64,000 nucleotides of DNA from Pseudochrobactrum sp. sp1633. GTDB taxonomy: Bacteria > Pseudomonadota > Alphaproteobacteria > Rhizobiales > Rhizobiaceae. Position numbers and translations under genes: made by a program. Position 1 is the stretch's first letter. Each line of letters opens with the position of its first letter. Below the pieces are notes generated by a model, which saw nothing but the letters and a program-made list of their open reading frames with translations, was not told the DNA's origin and made no database searches. Below, piece after piece: positions 36,021-44,194 of this stretch. The DNA is taken from positions 248,001 through 312,000 of the forward strand of contig NZ_JARRAE010000002.1 of assembly GCF_030376605.1 (NCBI RefSeq). The letters run 5' to 3'.

Positions 36021-37376
36021 ATGACAGCTTTGACTTTAAATGCTGCACAAGTTGCTGATTATGAAAACCGCTATCCGCATGTGTTCCGTCGTCCGTTTTC
36101 CAAACGCTATACGCTGCCGCTGATCGTTCTGGGTGTGCTGGTTTATCTGGCCTATAGCTGGTGGTTCTTTGCCATTGGCACGGTTTTGTCAGAAGGCCAA
36201 TGGGATCGCGCCGGTATTACTGCCCGCCAGTGGTACTCCTATGAGGTGCGTCCGACCATTCGCATCAATGGCGATGAGGCAAAAGTCACCTATCCGCGCT
36301 TTTCGGTGCTGGGAAAAAATCCTGATCCGGAATGGATACAACAGCTCAATGGCCGTACCAGCGTAATCTTTGGTGGCTCAGAAGCGCTGCATCTCAGCGG
36401 TAATACAGTGATCGTCGAAAAAGACGGCGAAACGCTGAATGTGCGTATTGATGCCGATGCCGCCCGCCTTGCGGATGACAAGCCGCTGCCGTCATGGGCA
36501 TTGCTGAAGAATGACGAAGTACAGGTCGATTTCGGTTTTTCCGGCTCGGTCCGCATCATGCCGGAACGCATCACCATTAACCGCCGGTTCCTTGGCTGGC
36601 CGAATTTTGTGTTCGATACCAATTCACCTTTCTGGGGTAAATCGGTTGGTGAAGTCACGTCGATGATCACCTCCGGTGAACGTATCAAGCCGGAAATGTC
36701 CAATCTGTCATTGGCTTTCAACAATATCTGGAACAATGCGGAATGGCAGCATGGCGATGTCTGGACAAAGATGTTGCAGACGATTGTTATGGCCTTTGTC
36801 GGTACGCTTTTTGCCGGTCTGGTGGCACTGCCGCTGGCGTTTATTGCGGCTCGGAATATTACACCGAATTTCTTCGCCAACCAGATTACCAAGCGCTTGT
36901 TTGATTTCCTGCGCTCGGTGGATATGTTTATCTGGGCGCTGTTCTTCACCCGTGCTTTCGGCCCGGGCCCTCTGGCTGGTATCTCCGCGATCTTCTTCAC
37001 TGATACCGGTACGCTGGGTAAGCTCTATTCGGAAACGCTGGAGAATATCGACGATAAGCAGCGCGAAGGTGTGAAGTCGGTTGGTGCATCGCCAGCCAAT
37101 GTGCAGCGTTACGGGGTTATCCCGCAGGTGATGCCGGTATTCCTTAGCCAGATGCTGTATTTTTGGGAATCCAATACCCGTTCGGCAACGATCATTGGTG
37201 CCGTGGGTGCGGGTGGTATCGGTCTGAAACTTTGGGAAGCCATGCGTACCAATTCCAACTGGGCAAATGTTGCCTATATGGTGGTGCTCATTCTGATTGT
37301 GGTATTCATTTTCGATGCCATTTCCAATGCGTTGCGCTCACGTTTGACCGGTGATCGCCGCGTCTCACAGAAATGA
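36021..37376 (+). CDS. phnE2: Phosphonate ABC transporter permease PhnE (second copy, with large periplasmic insert)
   Basis: Permease of 451 residues. A first helix near 31-53 is followed by about 190 soluble residues, then the transport domain from about 247 (MLQTIVMAFVGTLFAGLVALPLAFIAARN), an EAA loop near 349-372 (GVKSVGASPANVQRYGVIPQVMP) and the block SATIIGAVGAGGIGLKLWE. It has the same core as the upstream PhnE but is roughly 125 residues longer. The pair resembles the PhoE/PhoT arrangement of the Sinorhizobium phoCDET phosphate/phosphonate importer, so phosphate may also be carried. The insert's role is unknown. Confidence 0.9.
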   Translation: MTALTLNAAQVADYENRYPHVFRRPFSKRYTLPLIVLGVLVYLAYSWWFFAIGTVLSEGQWDRAGITARQWYSYEVRPTIRINGDEAKVTYPRFSVLGKNPDPEWIQQLNGRTSVIFGGSEALHLSGNTVIVEKDGETLNVRIDADAARLADDKPLPSWALLKNDEVQVDFGFSGSVRIMPERITINRRFLGWPNFVFDTNSPFWGKSVGEVTSMITSGERIKPEMSNLSLAFNNIWNNAEWQHGDVWTKMLQTIVMAFVGTLFAGLVALPLAFIAARNITPNFFANQITKRLFDFLRSVDMFIWALFFTRAFGPGPLAGISAIFFTDTGTLGKLYSETLENIDDKQREGVKSVGASPANVQRYGVIPQVMPVFLSQMLYFWESNTRSATIIGAVGAGGIGLKLWEAMRTNSNWANVAYMVVLILIVVFIFDAISNALRSRLTGDRRVSQK

Positions 37377-37432
37377 GATAAAAACTTCAAATCAGCGTTG
37401 TCTGATTGTCACAAAACTCCTGTAGGCCACAG

Positions 37433-37471
37433 CTGTCCTGCATGATCACAGCGATCATGCAGGACAGTTTT
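37433..37471 (+). terminator. Perfect 15-bp hairpin between phnE2 and phnM
   Basis: CTGTCCTGCATGATC (37433-37447) pairs perfectly with 37453-37467 across the 5-nt loop ACAGC, and TTTT follows. It ends 20 nt before the phnM start, so it may be a terminator or attenuator for phnCDE1E2, or a structure influencing phnM translation. Confidence 0.65.
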
Positions 37472-37490
37472 GGTTAGCAGGAAAATTCCG

Positions 37491-38645
37491 ATGACACGCG
37501 ACACGCGCCCTTCCGATATCGTTTTTAAAAATGCCCGCATCATCCTTGAGGATGAAGTTATTACCGGTACAATCCAGATCCGTGACGGAAAAATCGCTGA
37601 TATCAGTGCAGGTAACGGCATTAGCGGCGAAGATTTCGGCGGCGATTATCTGATGCCGGGTGTTGTGGAACTGCATACCGACCATCTTGAACACCATTAT
37701 GCACCGCGCCCGAAAGTGCGCTGGAATGCCGATGCGGCACTGATGGCGCATGACGCGCAGATTGCGGCTTCCGGCATCACCACAGTGTTTGATGCGCTGC
37801 GCGTTGGTCTGGACGGGGATACGGATATTAACTCCGACGACATGGTGCTTCTTGCCGATGCGATTGCCGATGGCCAGAACAATGGCCGCCTGCGTGCAGA
37901 TCATTATCTGCATTTGCGCTGCGAAGTATCTTCCCCGAATTGCCTCGATGCATTTGAACTGTTTGAACACAATCCTCAGGTGAAGATTGCTTCCTTAATG
38001 GATCACGCGCCGGGACAGCGCCAGTTTGCCAGCCTTGAGGCCTATAAGACCTATTATATGGGCAAGCAGAAAATGACACAGGCCGAGTTTGATGCGTTCT
38101 GTGATCGTCGTGTGGCGGAATCTGTGGCCTATGCAGACCGTTTCCGTAAAGAGATTGCTGCCCGTTGTCAGGCGAAGGGCATTTCGCTTGCCAGCCATGA
38201 TGATGCGACGCTTGCCCATGTGGATGAAGCGATTGAGCAGGGTATTCATGTGGCAGAATTTCCGACAACACTGGAAGCAGCCAAAGCTTCGAAAGAAGCC
38301 GGTATGGCTGTGCTGATGGGCGCACCGAATATCGTGCGCGGTTCATCCCATTCCGGCAATGTTTCGGCGCGTGATCTCGCTTCCGCCGGTCATCTCGATA
38401 TTCTGTCGTCCGATTATATTCCTTTCAGCCTTGTGCAGGCGGTTTATACACTGCCGCAACTGGTGGATGGCTATACGCTGCCGCAGGCGATCAATCTGGT
38501 GACCCGCAATCCGGCCAAGGCTGTCGGCTTTAATGATCGCGGCACTCTTGCATCGGGCAAGCGTGCTGATATGGTTCGCGTTCATATGCAAAATGCGATA
38601 CCGGTGGTACGCTCAGTCTGGCGGGAAGGGCAGCGCGTACTCTAA
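37491..38645 (+). CDS. phnM: Alpha-D-ribose 1-methylphosphonate 5-triphosphate diphosphatase PhnM
   Basis: Amidohydrolase-superfamily enzyme of 384 residues that removes pyrophosphate from the ribose-triphosphate phosphonate intermediate before C-P cleavage. The metal motif reads VELHTDHLEHH near 62-72, with ASLMDHAPGQRQF, SHDDAT and PNIVRGSSHSGNVSA further on, all typical of PhnM. The start is ATG 37491 with AGGAAAA upstream; an in-frame TTG at 37470 would lie next to the hairpin. It is separated from phnE2 by that hairpin and followed 14 nt later by phnN. Confidence 0.93.
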   Translation: MTRDTRPSDIVFKNARIILEDEVITGTIQIRDGKIADISAGNGISGEDFGGDYLMPGVVELHTDHLEHHYAPRPKVRWNADAALMAHDAQIAASGITTVFDALRVGLDGDTDINSDDMVLLADAIADGQNNGRLRADHYLHLRCEVSSPNCLDAFELFEHNPQVKIASLMDHAPGQRQFASLEAYKTYYMGKQKMTQAEFDAFCDRRVAESVAYADRFRKEIAARCQAKGISLASHDDATLAHVDEAIEQGIHVAEFPTTLEAAKASKEAGMAVLMGAPNIVRGSSHSGNVSARDLASAGHLDILSSDYIPFSLVQAVYTLPQLVDGYTLPQAINLVTRNPAKAVGFNDRGTLASGKRADMVRVHMQNAIPVVRSVWREGQRVL

Positions 38646-38659
38646 GTGCGGTTGCAATA

Positions 38660-39232
38660 TTGAGTGACGGAATGAATGGAATGACCGGTATTTTTGTTGC
38701 TGTTGTGGGGCCGAGCGGCGCAGGCAAAGACACAATCATTGACTATGCACGCACACGCCTGCCGCAAGATGGTAGCTATCATTTTGTGCGCCGTGTTGTG
38801 ACCCGTGATGCCCATGGCAATACGGAAGATCATGATACGCTGACAGAAACGGCATTTCTGGAAGCGATCGAGCGGTCAGAATTCTGCATGCACTGGCAGG
38901 CACATGGCCTCTATTACGGTCTGCCTGCCTCAGTGCAGCAGGTGATTGAGAATGGCGGCGTGGTGATTGCCAATCTCTCCCGCAAAGTTCTGCCGCAACT
39001 GGCCGCGCGTTTCCCGCGTGTGGCGATTGCCCATATTACCGCAAGCCCGGAAGTGCTGGCACAGCGTCTTGCCTCGCGCGGGCGCGAAACACCGGAATCC
39101 ATTGCCCTGCGCTTGCAGCGTCAGCAACCGGTTGAGGCCGGTGATGTGCCGGTTTGGGTGATTGATAATTCCGGTGATGTAGCCGCAGCGGGTGAAGCTT
39201 TTACCAGCCAGCTGAATACCTGTCGTAGCTGA
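38660..39232 (+). CDS. phnN: Ribose 1,5-bisphosphate phosphokinase PhnN
   Basis: P-loop kinase of 190 residues, guanylate-kinase-like, that converts ribose 1,5-bisphosphate to PRPP and so returns the ribose of the pathway to metabolism. The P loop is VVGPSGAGKDTIIDYAR, and HFVRRVVTRDA and FCMHWQAHGLYYGLPA are typical of PhnN. The start is uncertain: GTG 38660, ATG 38672 or ATG 38681. It is the last phn gene; a bidirectional terminator follows. The preceding step, opening of the cyclic phosphate by PhnP, has no gene here. Confidence 0.92.
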   Translation: MSDGMNGMTGIFVAVVGPSGAGKDTIIDYARTRLPQDGSYHFVRRVVTRDAHGNTEDHDTLTETAFLEAIERSEFCMHWQAHGLYYGLPASVQQVIENGGVVIANLSRKVLPQLAARFPRVAIAHITASPEVLAQRLASRGRETPESIALRLQRQQPVEAGDVPVWVIDNSGDVAAAGEAFTSQLNTCRS

Positions 39233-39262
39233 ACCTGTGCTAATCGCATGATGAAAACATTT

Positions 39263-39294
39263 CAGGGCAGTTTCGGGAAAACGAAACTGCCCTG
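39263..39294. terminator. Bidirectional terminator between phnN and ccoS
   Basis: CAGGGCAGTTTCG (39263-39275) pairs perfectly with CGAAACTGCCCTG (39282-39294) across a 6-nt loop, centred between the convergent phnN and ccoS genes. T runs are short on both sides, so efficiency is uncertain. Confidence 0.75.
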
Positions 39295-39298
39295 ATGT

Positions 39299-39466
39299 TT
39301 ATGGTTTTTCCGGTGCCGGTTTGTCATCATCATCCGGCAGGAAAATCCGGTTGGCGGCTCCGTCCATATCCTCATATTGCCCGCTTTTCAGTGACCATAA
39401 AAATGCTGCGAGCCACATGCCGCCCAAAAACAGGGCAATGGGTATGAGGAAAATCAATATATTCAT
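39299..39466 (-). CDS. ccoS: cbb3 oxidase assembly protein CcoS (FixS)
   Basis: Tiny membrane protein of 55 residues beginning MNILIFLIPIALFLGGMWLA: one helix (about 3-25), then the conserved WSLKSGQYEDMDGAANRIFLPDD motif region in which G-Q-Y-E-D is diagnostic of CcoS, and an acidic tail. It is needed for cofactor (heme and copper) insertion into CcoN. It is the last gene of ccoGHIS, four nt after ccoI. Confidence 0.95.
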   Translation of the reverse strand: MNILIFLIPIALFLGGMWLAAFLWSLKSGQYEDMDGAANRIFLPDDDDKPAPEKP

Positions 39467-39470
39467 AATC

Positions 39471-41717
39471 TCAGGCCTTTTGTCGCTTCAGCAGGCTTAA
39501 AGGAGAGACCGATTTCTGGTCTTGTTTTTTACCTGCCTTCAGGCGAAGGGCGTTGCTGACGACGAGGATCGAAGACAGTGACATGGACAGCGCTGCAATC
39601 AGCGGTGTGACATAGCCGAACAGCGCGATTGGCACAGCAATAATATTATAAATCAGCGACAATGCAAAGTTCTGGCGGATCAGTTTTCCGGCTTCGCGGG
39701 AGATGGCCACTGCCAGCGGCACGGCGGTCAGGCTGTCATGCAGGAACACGAAATCCGCAGCATTACGGCCAATATCCGCAGCTGTTGCCGGAGCCATCGA
39801 CACATAGGCAGACATCAGCGCAGGCGCATCATTCAGCCCGTCACCAACCATCAGCACTTTATGGCCTTCATTGGTGCGCTCGGTCACCAGTTCCGATTTA
39901 TGCGCAGGCAGGATTTCCGCACGATATTTCTCAATGCCCAGCTGACGGGCGAGGGCGCTGACCGCCTGCTCTTTGTCGCCGGAGAGAATTTCCACGCTGA
40001 GTTTTTCATTTTTCAGCGCCTGAACAGAGCGTGCAGCATCGTCGCGCGGGCTGTCTTCAAAACGGAATGTTTCCAGCAAAGTGCCGTTAAGAGACAGCAC
40101 GGTCTCTGTGCCGGAGTGACTATTGTCAGACACGGCTCCCTGATCTGCCCAGTCGCGGCGGCCAAGACGATAAATATCCTTGCCGATACGGGCTTCAATC
40201 CCTGCCCCGCTGACCTCTTCAATCAGGTCGAAACGGATATTCTTTGCCGGATTGGTGAAAGCAGTTAATGCACGAGACAGCGGGTGGCGGGAATAGAGCG
40301 CCAGTTCGGCGGCCAGTTCCAGTGCATCCTGATTGAGGCTGCCGCGCTCAATGAGCTGTGGTTGACCAAGCGTCAGTGTACCGGTCTTGTCAAACATCAC
40401 ACTGTCAATCTCAGCCATGCGTTCCATCGCGGAACCGTCTTTGACCATGATGCCGTTTTCAAACAGGCGACGTGCGGCCACAACCTGCACAATCGGCACG
40501 GCCAGAGCCAAGGCGCAAGGGCAGGTGATGATCAGTGTGGTGATCGCCACATAGGTTGACTGATACCAGTCGCCTGTCAGGTAGAACCAGACCACGAAAG
40601 CAAGGAATGCAGTGGTGTGGACAAGCGGCACATAAAGCGCGGAAGCGCGGTCGGCCAACTGGCGGTAACGGGCGCGGCCACCTTCGGCGGCATCCATCAG
40701 GCGCACCATTTCTGCAAGGAAAGAGCTGTCGGCTGAGGCGGTGGCTTTAATCGTCAGCGGTGCGGTAAGGTTCATCGTACCGGCGCGGATTTTTGAGCCT
40801 TGCGTTACCGGAACCGGCAGACTTTCACCTGTGGCAATCGAGCAATCGAGATCAGAGCGGCCGCTTTCCACAACAGCATCCACCGGCACACGTTCACCGA
40901 CAGCCAGAATAATGCGCATAGACGGGCGGATATCGGCAATTGGCAGGAAACTGTGCTGATTATCATCACCGATGACCACGGCGCCGCGTGCGGCCAGTTG
41001 GGACAGGCCTTTGACGGCGGAGCGGGCGCGCTCACGCATCACATGATCCAGTGTGCGCCCGATCAGCAGGAAAAACAGCAATGTGGCCGAGGCATCAAAA
41101 TAAGCATGCTGGCCGGAATTCAGCGTTTCATAGACACTCATGCCAAAGGCGAGCGTAATCGCCAGCGAGATCGGCACATCCATATTGCTGCGGCCGTGCT
41201 TCAATGCATTCCATGCGGACATATAGAAAATACGACCGGAATAGACCAATGTAGGCAACGCAATCAGGCCGGAAAGCCAGTGGAACATATCGCGCGTTGC
41301 AGCATCCGCACCGGACCAGACCGAGACGGAAAACAACATAATATTCATCGAGGCAAAACCGGCAACTGCCAGCGCAATCAGCAGGCGGGAAAGCTGCGGG
41401 TCTTTGTCATCACCCAGTTCAAATATATGGGCGGGATATCCGGCTTTTTGCAAAGCATCAATCACATGCGGCGGTTCAATGCCGTCTTTCCAGCGCACAG
41501 ACACGCGTTTGGACGAAAGATTGACGCGCGCATAGGTTACTTCCGGCAGCGCGTTCAATGCTGTTTCAACAGTCTGAATGCACAAACCGCAGTGAACTGA
41601 AGGGACTGACAAGTCAAGCTGACGCTGGCCATCGCCAAGAGTGCGGCTGGCCAGCAACAATTCTTCCGGATGATAGTCGGCGGCAGAAAACTGAATGCCG
41701 GAGCCGCAGCAACTCAT
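39471..41717 (-). CDS. ccoI: Copper-transporting P1B-type ATPase CcoI (FixI) for cbb3 oxidase assembly
   Basis: Copper export ATPase of 748 residues supplying copper to the cbb3 oxidase. There is an N-terminal Cys pair (MSCCGSG), an HMA metal domain with CGLC near 43-46, eight helices with the CPC transport motif in ITCPCALALAVPI, the phosphorylation motif DKTGTLTLG, the ATP-binding HP motif in YSRHPLSRAL, and hinge GDGLNDAPAL. Its ATG overlaps the end of ccoH by four bases, as usual in ccoGHIS operons, which separates it from detoxifying CopA pumps. Confidence 0.93.
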   Translation of the reverse strand: MSCCGSGIQFSAADYHPEELLLASRTLGDGQRQLDLSVPSVHCGLCIQTVETALNALPEVTYARVNLSSKRVSVRWKDGIEPPHVIDALQKAGYPAHIFELGDDKDPQLSRLLIALAVAGFASMNIMLFSVSVWSGADAATRDMFHWLSGLIALPTLVYSGRIFYMSAWNALKHGRSNMDVPISLAITLAFGMSVYETLNSGQHAYFDASATLLFFLLIGRTLDHVMRERARSAVKGLSQLAARGAVVIGDDNQHSFLPIADIRPSMRIILAVGERVPVDAVVESGRSDLDCSIATGESLPVPVTQGSKIRAGTMNLTAPLTIKATASADSSFLAEMVRLMDAAEGGRARYRQLADRASALYVPLVHTTAFLAFVVWFYLTGDWYQSTYVAITTLIITCPCALALAVPIVQVVAARRLFENGIMVKDGSAMERMAEIDSVMFDKTGTLTLGQPQLIERGSLNQDALELAAELALYSRHPLSRALTAFTNPAKNIRFDLIEEVSGAGIEARIGKDIYRLGRRDWADQGAVSDNSHSGTETVLSLNGTLLETFRFEDSPRDDAARSVQALKNEKLSVEILSGDKEQAVSALARQLGIEKYRAEILPAHKSELVTERTNEGHKVLMVGDGLNDAPALMSAYVSMAPATAADIGRNAADFVFLHDSLTAVPLAVAISREAGKLIRQNFALSLIYNIIAVPIALFGYVTPLIAALSMSLSSILVVSNALRLKAGKKQDQKSVSPLSLLKRQKA

Positions 41718-42265
41718 TGGGCTGCTCCCTTCACATTGAGGTCTGCATCTTTGACCACAAACTTGCCATTGCTGATATTAATGCGGCTGACCTGACGATA
41801 AGGCTCGTCCAGCCCTGCATAGGTGTTGATTTCCACAACCCAGTTGCCGTCTTTTAATGATGCTTCTGCGGTGAGAACACCTTCTGCGACCGGCATCATA
41901 TTCAGGGTCTGATCTTCTTTTTCATTCACCGGCCTGCGGAAGACAGCCGTAGCGCCTACCGCTTTCACTGCTGTGCCATCGGCATTTGTCAGCCGGTAGC
42001 TGACAACGCCATTCTCATAGCTCAGATGTTCCTGCCAGTTGAGCGCGGCATGAGCTTTGCCGATGATGGATTTCTCATTGAACTCCTGACTGGCCACATA
42101 GGAGTTTTTCACAACAAGGCCGGACCAGCTTCTGATCGCGGATGTTGCCATGATCACGTTGACAATGATGATGACGCCGAAAAACGCAATCATAATGCCG
42201 AGCATATGCCAGCCGGTAAACTCGCGACCCTGAGGGGCAGGGGAGGACGTGTTTTGCTTGATCAT
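41714..42265 (-). CDS. ccoH: cbb3 oxidase assembly protein CcoH (FixH)
   Basis: Membrane-anchored protein of 183 residues. A single N-terminal helix (about 22-45, MLGIMIAFFGVIIIVNVIMA) is followed by the FixH periplasmic domain with SWSGLVVKNSYVASQEFNEK, the family hallmark. It contacts CcoN during assembly. I start it at ATG 42265, with GGAG nine nt upstream; longer readings would overlap the ccoG stop at 42282. It sits between ccoG and ccoI. Confidence 0.92.
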   Translation of the reverse strand: MIKQNTSSPAPQGREFTGWHMLGIMIAFFGVIIIVNVIMATSAIRSWSGLVVKNSYVASQEFNEKSIIGKAHAALNWQEHLSYENGVVSYRLTNADGTAVKAVGATAVFRRPVNEKEDQTLNMMPVAEGVLTAEASLKDGNWVVEINTYAGLDEPYRQVSRINISNGKFVVKDADLNVKGAAQ

Positions 42266-42281
42266 CAGCATATCTCCGTTA

Positions 42282-43838
42282 TCAGCGCTTTTCAGGGGCA
42301 ATGAAAGTGGCTTTATAAGTTGCCGATTCCGTTCCGTTAACATCGCGCACTGTCATGGTGAATGGTGTGCTGCCCGGAGGAACGGCGGTTTTTGGCATAA
42401 CAACAAACACTTTCAATGTTTTCAGGCGGTCTGGCTCAGCATTGAAGATATGTCTGCCGGCGCCGTCTGTTGCCTGATCAGCCACATGCACTTCTGCCTG
42501 CGGCAGGCCGCCGACAATCAGCTCAAACTGGCGTGGCTCAGTGACCATGTTCAGCAATTTGACCGTATAGCCGTTGCGGATGGAGCCATCAGACAACAGC
42601 ACATATTGTGGGTTACGATCCTGCAGCACATTGATACCGATCCGTTCACGCATCAGCAGCGTTGTTATCAGAGCAACGCCGATCAGCGCCCAGACCGAGA
42701 AATAGAACAGGCTGCGCGGGCGGAAGATCTTTGAGGACTTCAGCTGCTGAACTTTGTCGTTGAAGGTATTCTTGGCTTCATAAATCCGTGCAGGTTCAAT
42801 CGGTGCAGTGCCGTTATTGGTGGCGAGTGCCATATTGGCATCGTAGTCCGACAGTGTGGAATAAGAGATCAGCCCGCGTGGTTTGCCGATCTTGTCCATA
42901 ACGGAGTTACAGGCATCGATGCAGAGCGCACAGGTGATGCATTCCAGCTGCTGGCCATCACGGATATCAATGCCCATCGGGCAAACCGCAACACAGGCAT
43001 TACAATCCACGCAATCGCCTACGCTCTCACCGGCAGCAATTGCTTTTTTGGAGTTGCGGCTACGTGGTTCACCGCGCCAGTCATTATAAGTAACGGTCAG
43101 GGAGTTTTCGTCGAGCATGGCAGCCTGAATACGCGGCCACGGGCACATATAGGTGCAGACCTGCTCACGCATCAACCCGCCGAAAACATAGGTGGTGGCG
43201 GTCAGAATTGCTACGGTTATATAGGCAACCATCGCGGCCTGACCGGTCACAAAATCCATCAGCAGTGTCGGGGCATCCGCAAAATAGAAAATCCATGCGC
43301 CGCCGGTCAGCACTGCAATTGCCAGCCAGATTGTATGCTTGGAGACACGCTTGACGAGCTTGTCGGCATTCATCGGCGATTTGTCGAGTTTGATGCGGGC
43401 GTTGCGGTCGCCTTCAATAGCGCGCTCTACAACCAGAAACAGATCAACCCAGACAGTTTGCGGGCAGGTATAGCCGCACCATGCGCGTCCCGCGACACTG
43501 GTGACCAGAAATAGCCCGATACCAGCCATAATCAGCATGCCCGCAACGTAGTAGAATTCCTGCGGCCAGATTTCGATGAAGAAGAAGTAGAAGCGGCGAT
43601 GCGCAATATCAATCAGGACAGCCTGATCGGGCGCATAAGGCCCGCGATCCCAACGCAGCCACGGGGTGAGATAGTAGATGCCCAGCGTGATGAACATGAT
43701 GATCCATTTAAAGCGACGGAAATCACCACTCGCTCTTTTTGGAAAAACCTTGACGCGCGCAGCATAAAGAGAGTTGCGTTTTGCAGACGAATTGACCGCC
43801 TGTGCATCTATACGTTCAAACTCACCGACATCTGACAT
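42282..43838 (-). CDS. ccoG: cbb3 oxidase accessory iron-sulfur protein CcoG (FixG)
   Basis: Polytopic membrane protein of 518 residues with helices near 45-65, 90-115, 165-205 and 345-365. Two ferredoxin-like [4Fe-4S] motifs lie in the cytoplasmic part (CVDCNACVAVCP and CITCALCIDACN, about 265-305), and a CPQTVW motif is near 124. The C-terminal third is an Ig-like periplasmic domain. CcoG is a copper reductase in the cbb3 assembly pathway in Rhodobacter. CCGGAG precedes ATG 43838. First gene of ccoGHIS; the operon has its own upstream region of about 350 nt. Confidence 0.94.
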   Translation of the reverse strand: MSDVGEFERIDAQAVNSSAKRNSLYAARVKVFPKRASGDFRRFKWIIMFITLGIYYLTPWLRWDRGPYAPDQAVLIDIAHRRFYFFFIEIWPQEFYYVAGMLIMAGIGLFLVTSVAGRAWCGYTCPQTVWVDLFLVVERAIEGDRNARIKLDKSPMNADKLVKRVSKHTIWLAIAVLTGGAWIFYFADAPTLLMDFVTGQAAMVAYITVAILTATTYVFGGLMREQVCTYMCPWPRIQAAMLDENSLTVTYNDWRGEPRSRNSKKAIAAGESVGDCVDCNACVAVCPMGIDIRDGQQLECITCALCIDACNSVMDKIGKPRGLISYSTLSDYDANMALATNNGTAPIEPARIYEAKNTFNDKVQQLKSSKIFRPRSLFYFSVWALIGVALITTLLMRERIGINVLQDRNPQYVLLSDGSIRNGYTVKLLNMVTEPRQFELIVGGLPQAEVHVADQATDGAGRHIFNAEPDRLKTLKVFVVMPKTAVPPGSTPFTMTVRDVNGTESATYKATFIAPEKR

Positions 43839-43856
43839 TTTATACTCCGGGGGCTA

Positions 43857-43957
43857 GAGCATTCTGTGATTAAGCATAATCATACAACATGCTCGTATTC
43901 TTGTTTTAGAAGCATGTCGTTACCGGAAAACCGCTCCCCACTTTTCCGCGATATGCT
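43857..43957. repeat. Rhizobiales-type dispersed palindromic intergenic repeat
   Basis: Two imperfect hairpins side by side. The first (43857-43894) has outer arms GAGCAT/ATGCTC and inner arms TGATTA/TAATCA. The second (43911-43957) has outer arms AGCAT/ATGCT and inner CGGAAAA/TTTTCCG, linked by TTGTTTTAGA. The second half follows the pattern AGCATGTCGTTA-CCGGAAAACCG-CCACTTTTCCG that I remember as an abundant intergenic element in Brucella and Agrobacterium-type genomes. It occupies the leader region of ccoGHIS. I found no second copy in this window. Confidence 0.6.
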
Positions 43958-44194
43958 GTCGTGCAGATTGGGCAAAAAGCTGAAGCCGGTTTCGTCCGTA
44001 CTGCGCTGAAATAAAGAACCAGAGCGTTTTCGGTTTATGAAAAGAAAGCCGCACTGGAGTATTTCCGGCCTGATCCATCAGTCTTCAATGAAAAACCTGA
44101 TTTCAGAGCCTTAAAATTGAGCCGTTTTTATCGTTTGGAGCTGGCCGGAGCGCGGGGCCCCGGCCAGCAGATCTATCCGCTGAAGTTTCAGCGT
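43958..44194. other. Gene-free stretch between the ccoG leader and ccoP
   Basis: The rest of the roughly 350-nt gap between the ccoG start (43838) and the ccoP stop (44195) contains no convincing coding frame. Apart from the repeat at 43857-43957 and the stem-loop at 44140-44168, I see nothing definite. The promoter of ccoGHIS should lie in this gap; I found no perfect FNR/FixK box in it. Confidence 0.5.
44140..44168 (-). terminator. Stem-loop after ccoP
   Basis: GCTGGCCGG (44140-44148) pairs with CCGGCCAGC (44160-44168) around a GC-rich loop, about 26 nt past the ccoP stop on the minus strand. No T run follows, so termination would be weak or Rho-assisted; it may also protect the 3' end of ccoNOQP mRNA. 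Confidence 0.5.

Noticed and set aside
43867-43882. TGATTA-AGCA-TAATCA dyad as an FNR/FixK box for ccoGHIS
   Set aside because: The half sites do not match TTGAT/ATCAA with a 4-nt gap, and the dyad is better explained as the inner stem of the repeat element at 43857-43894.
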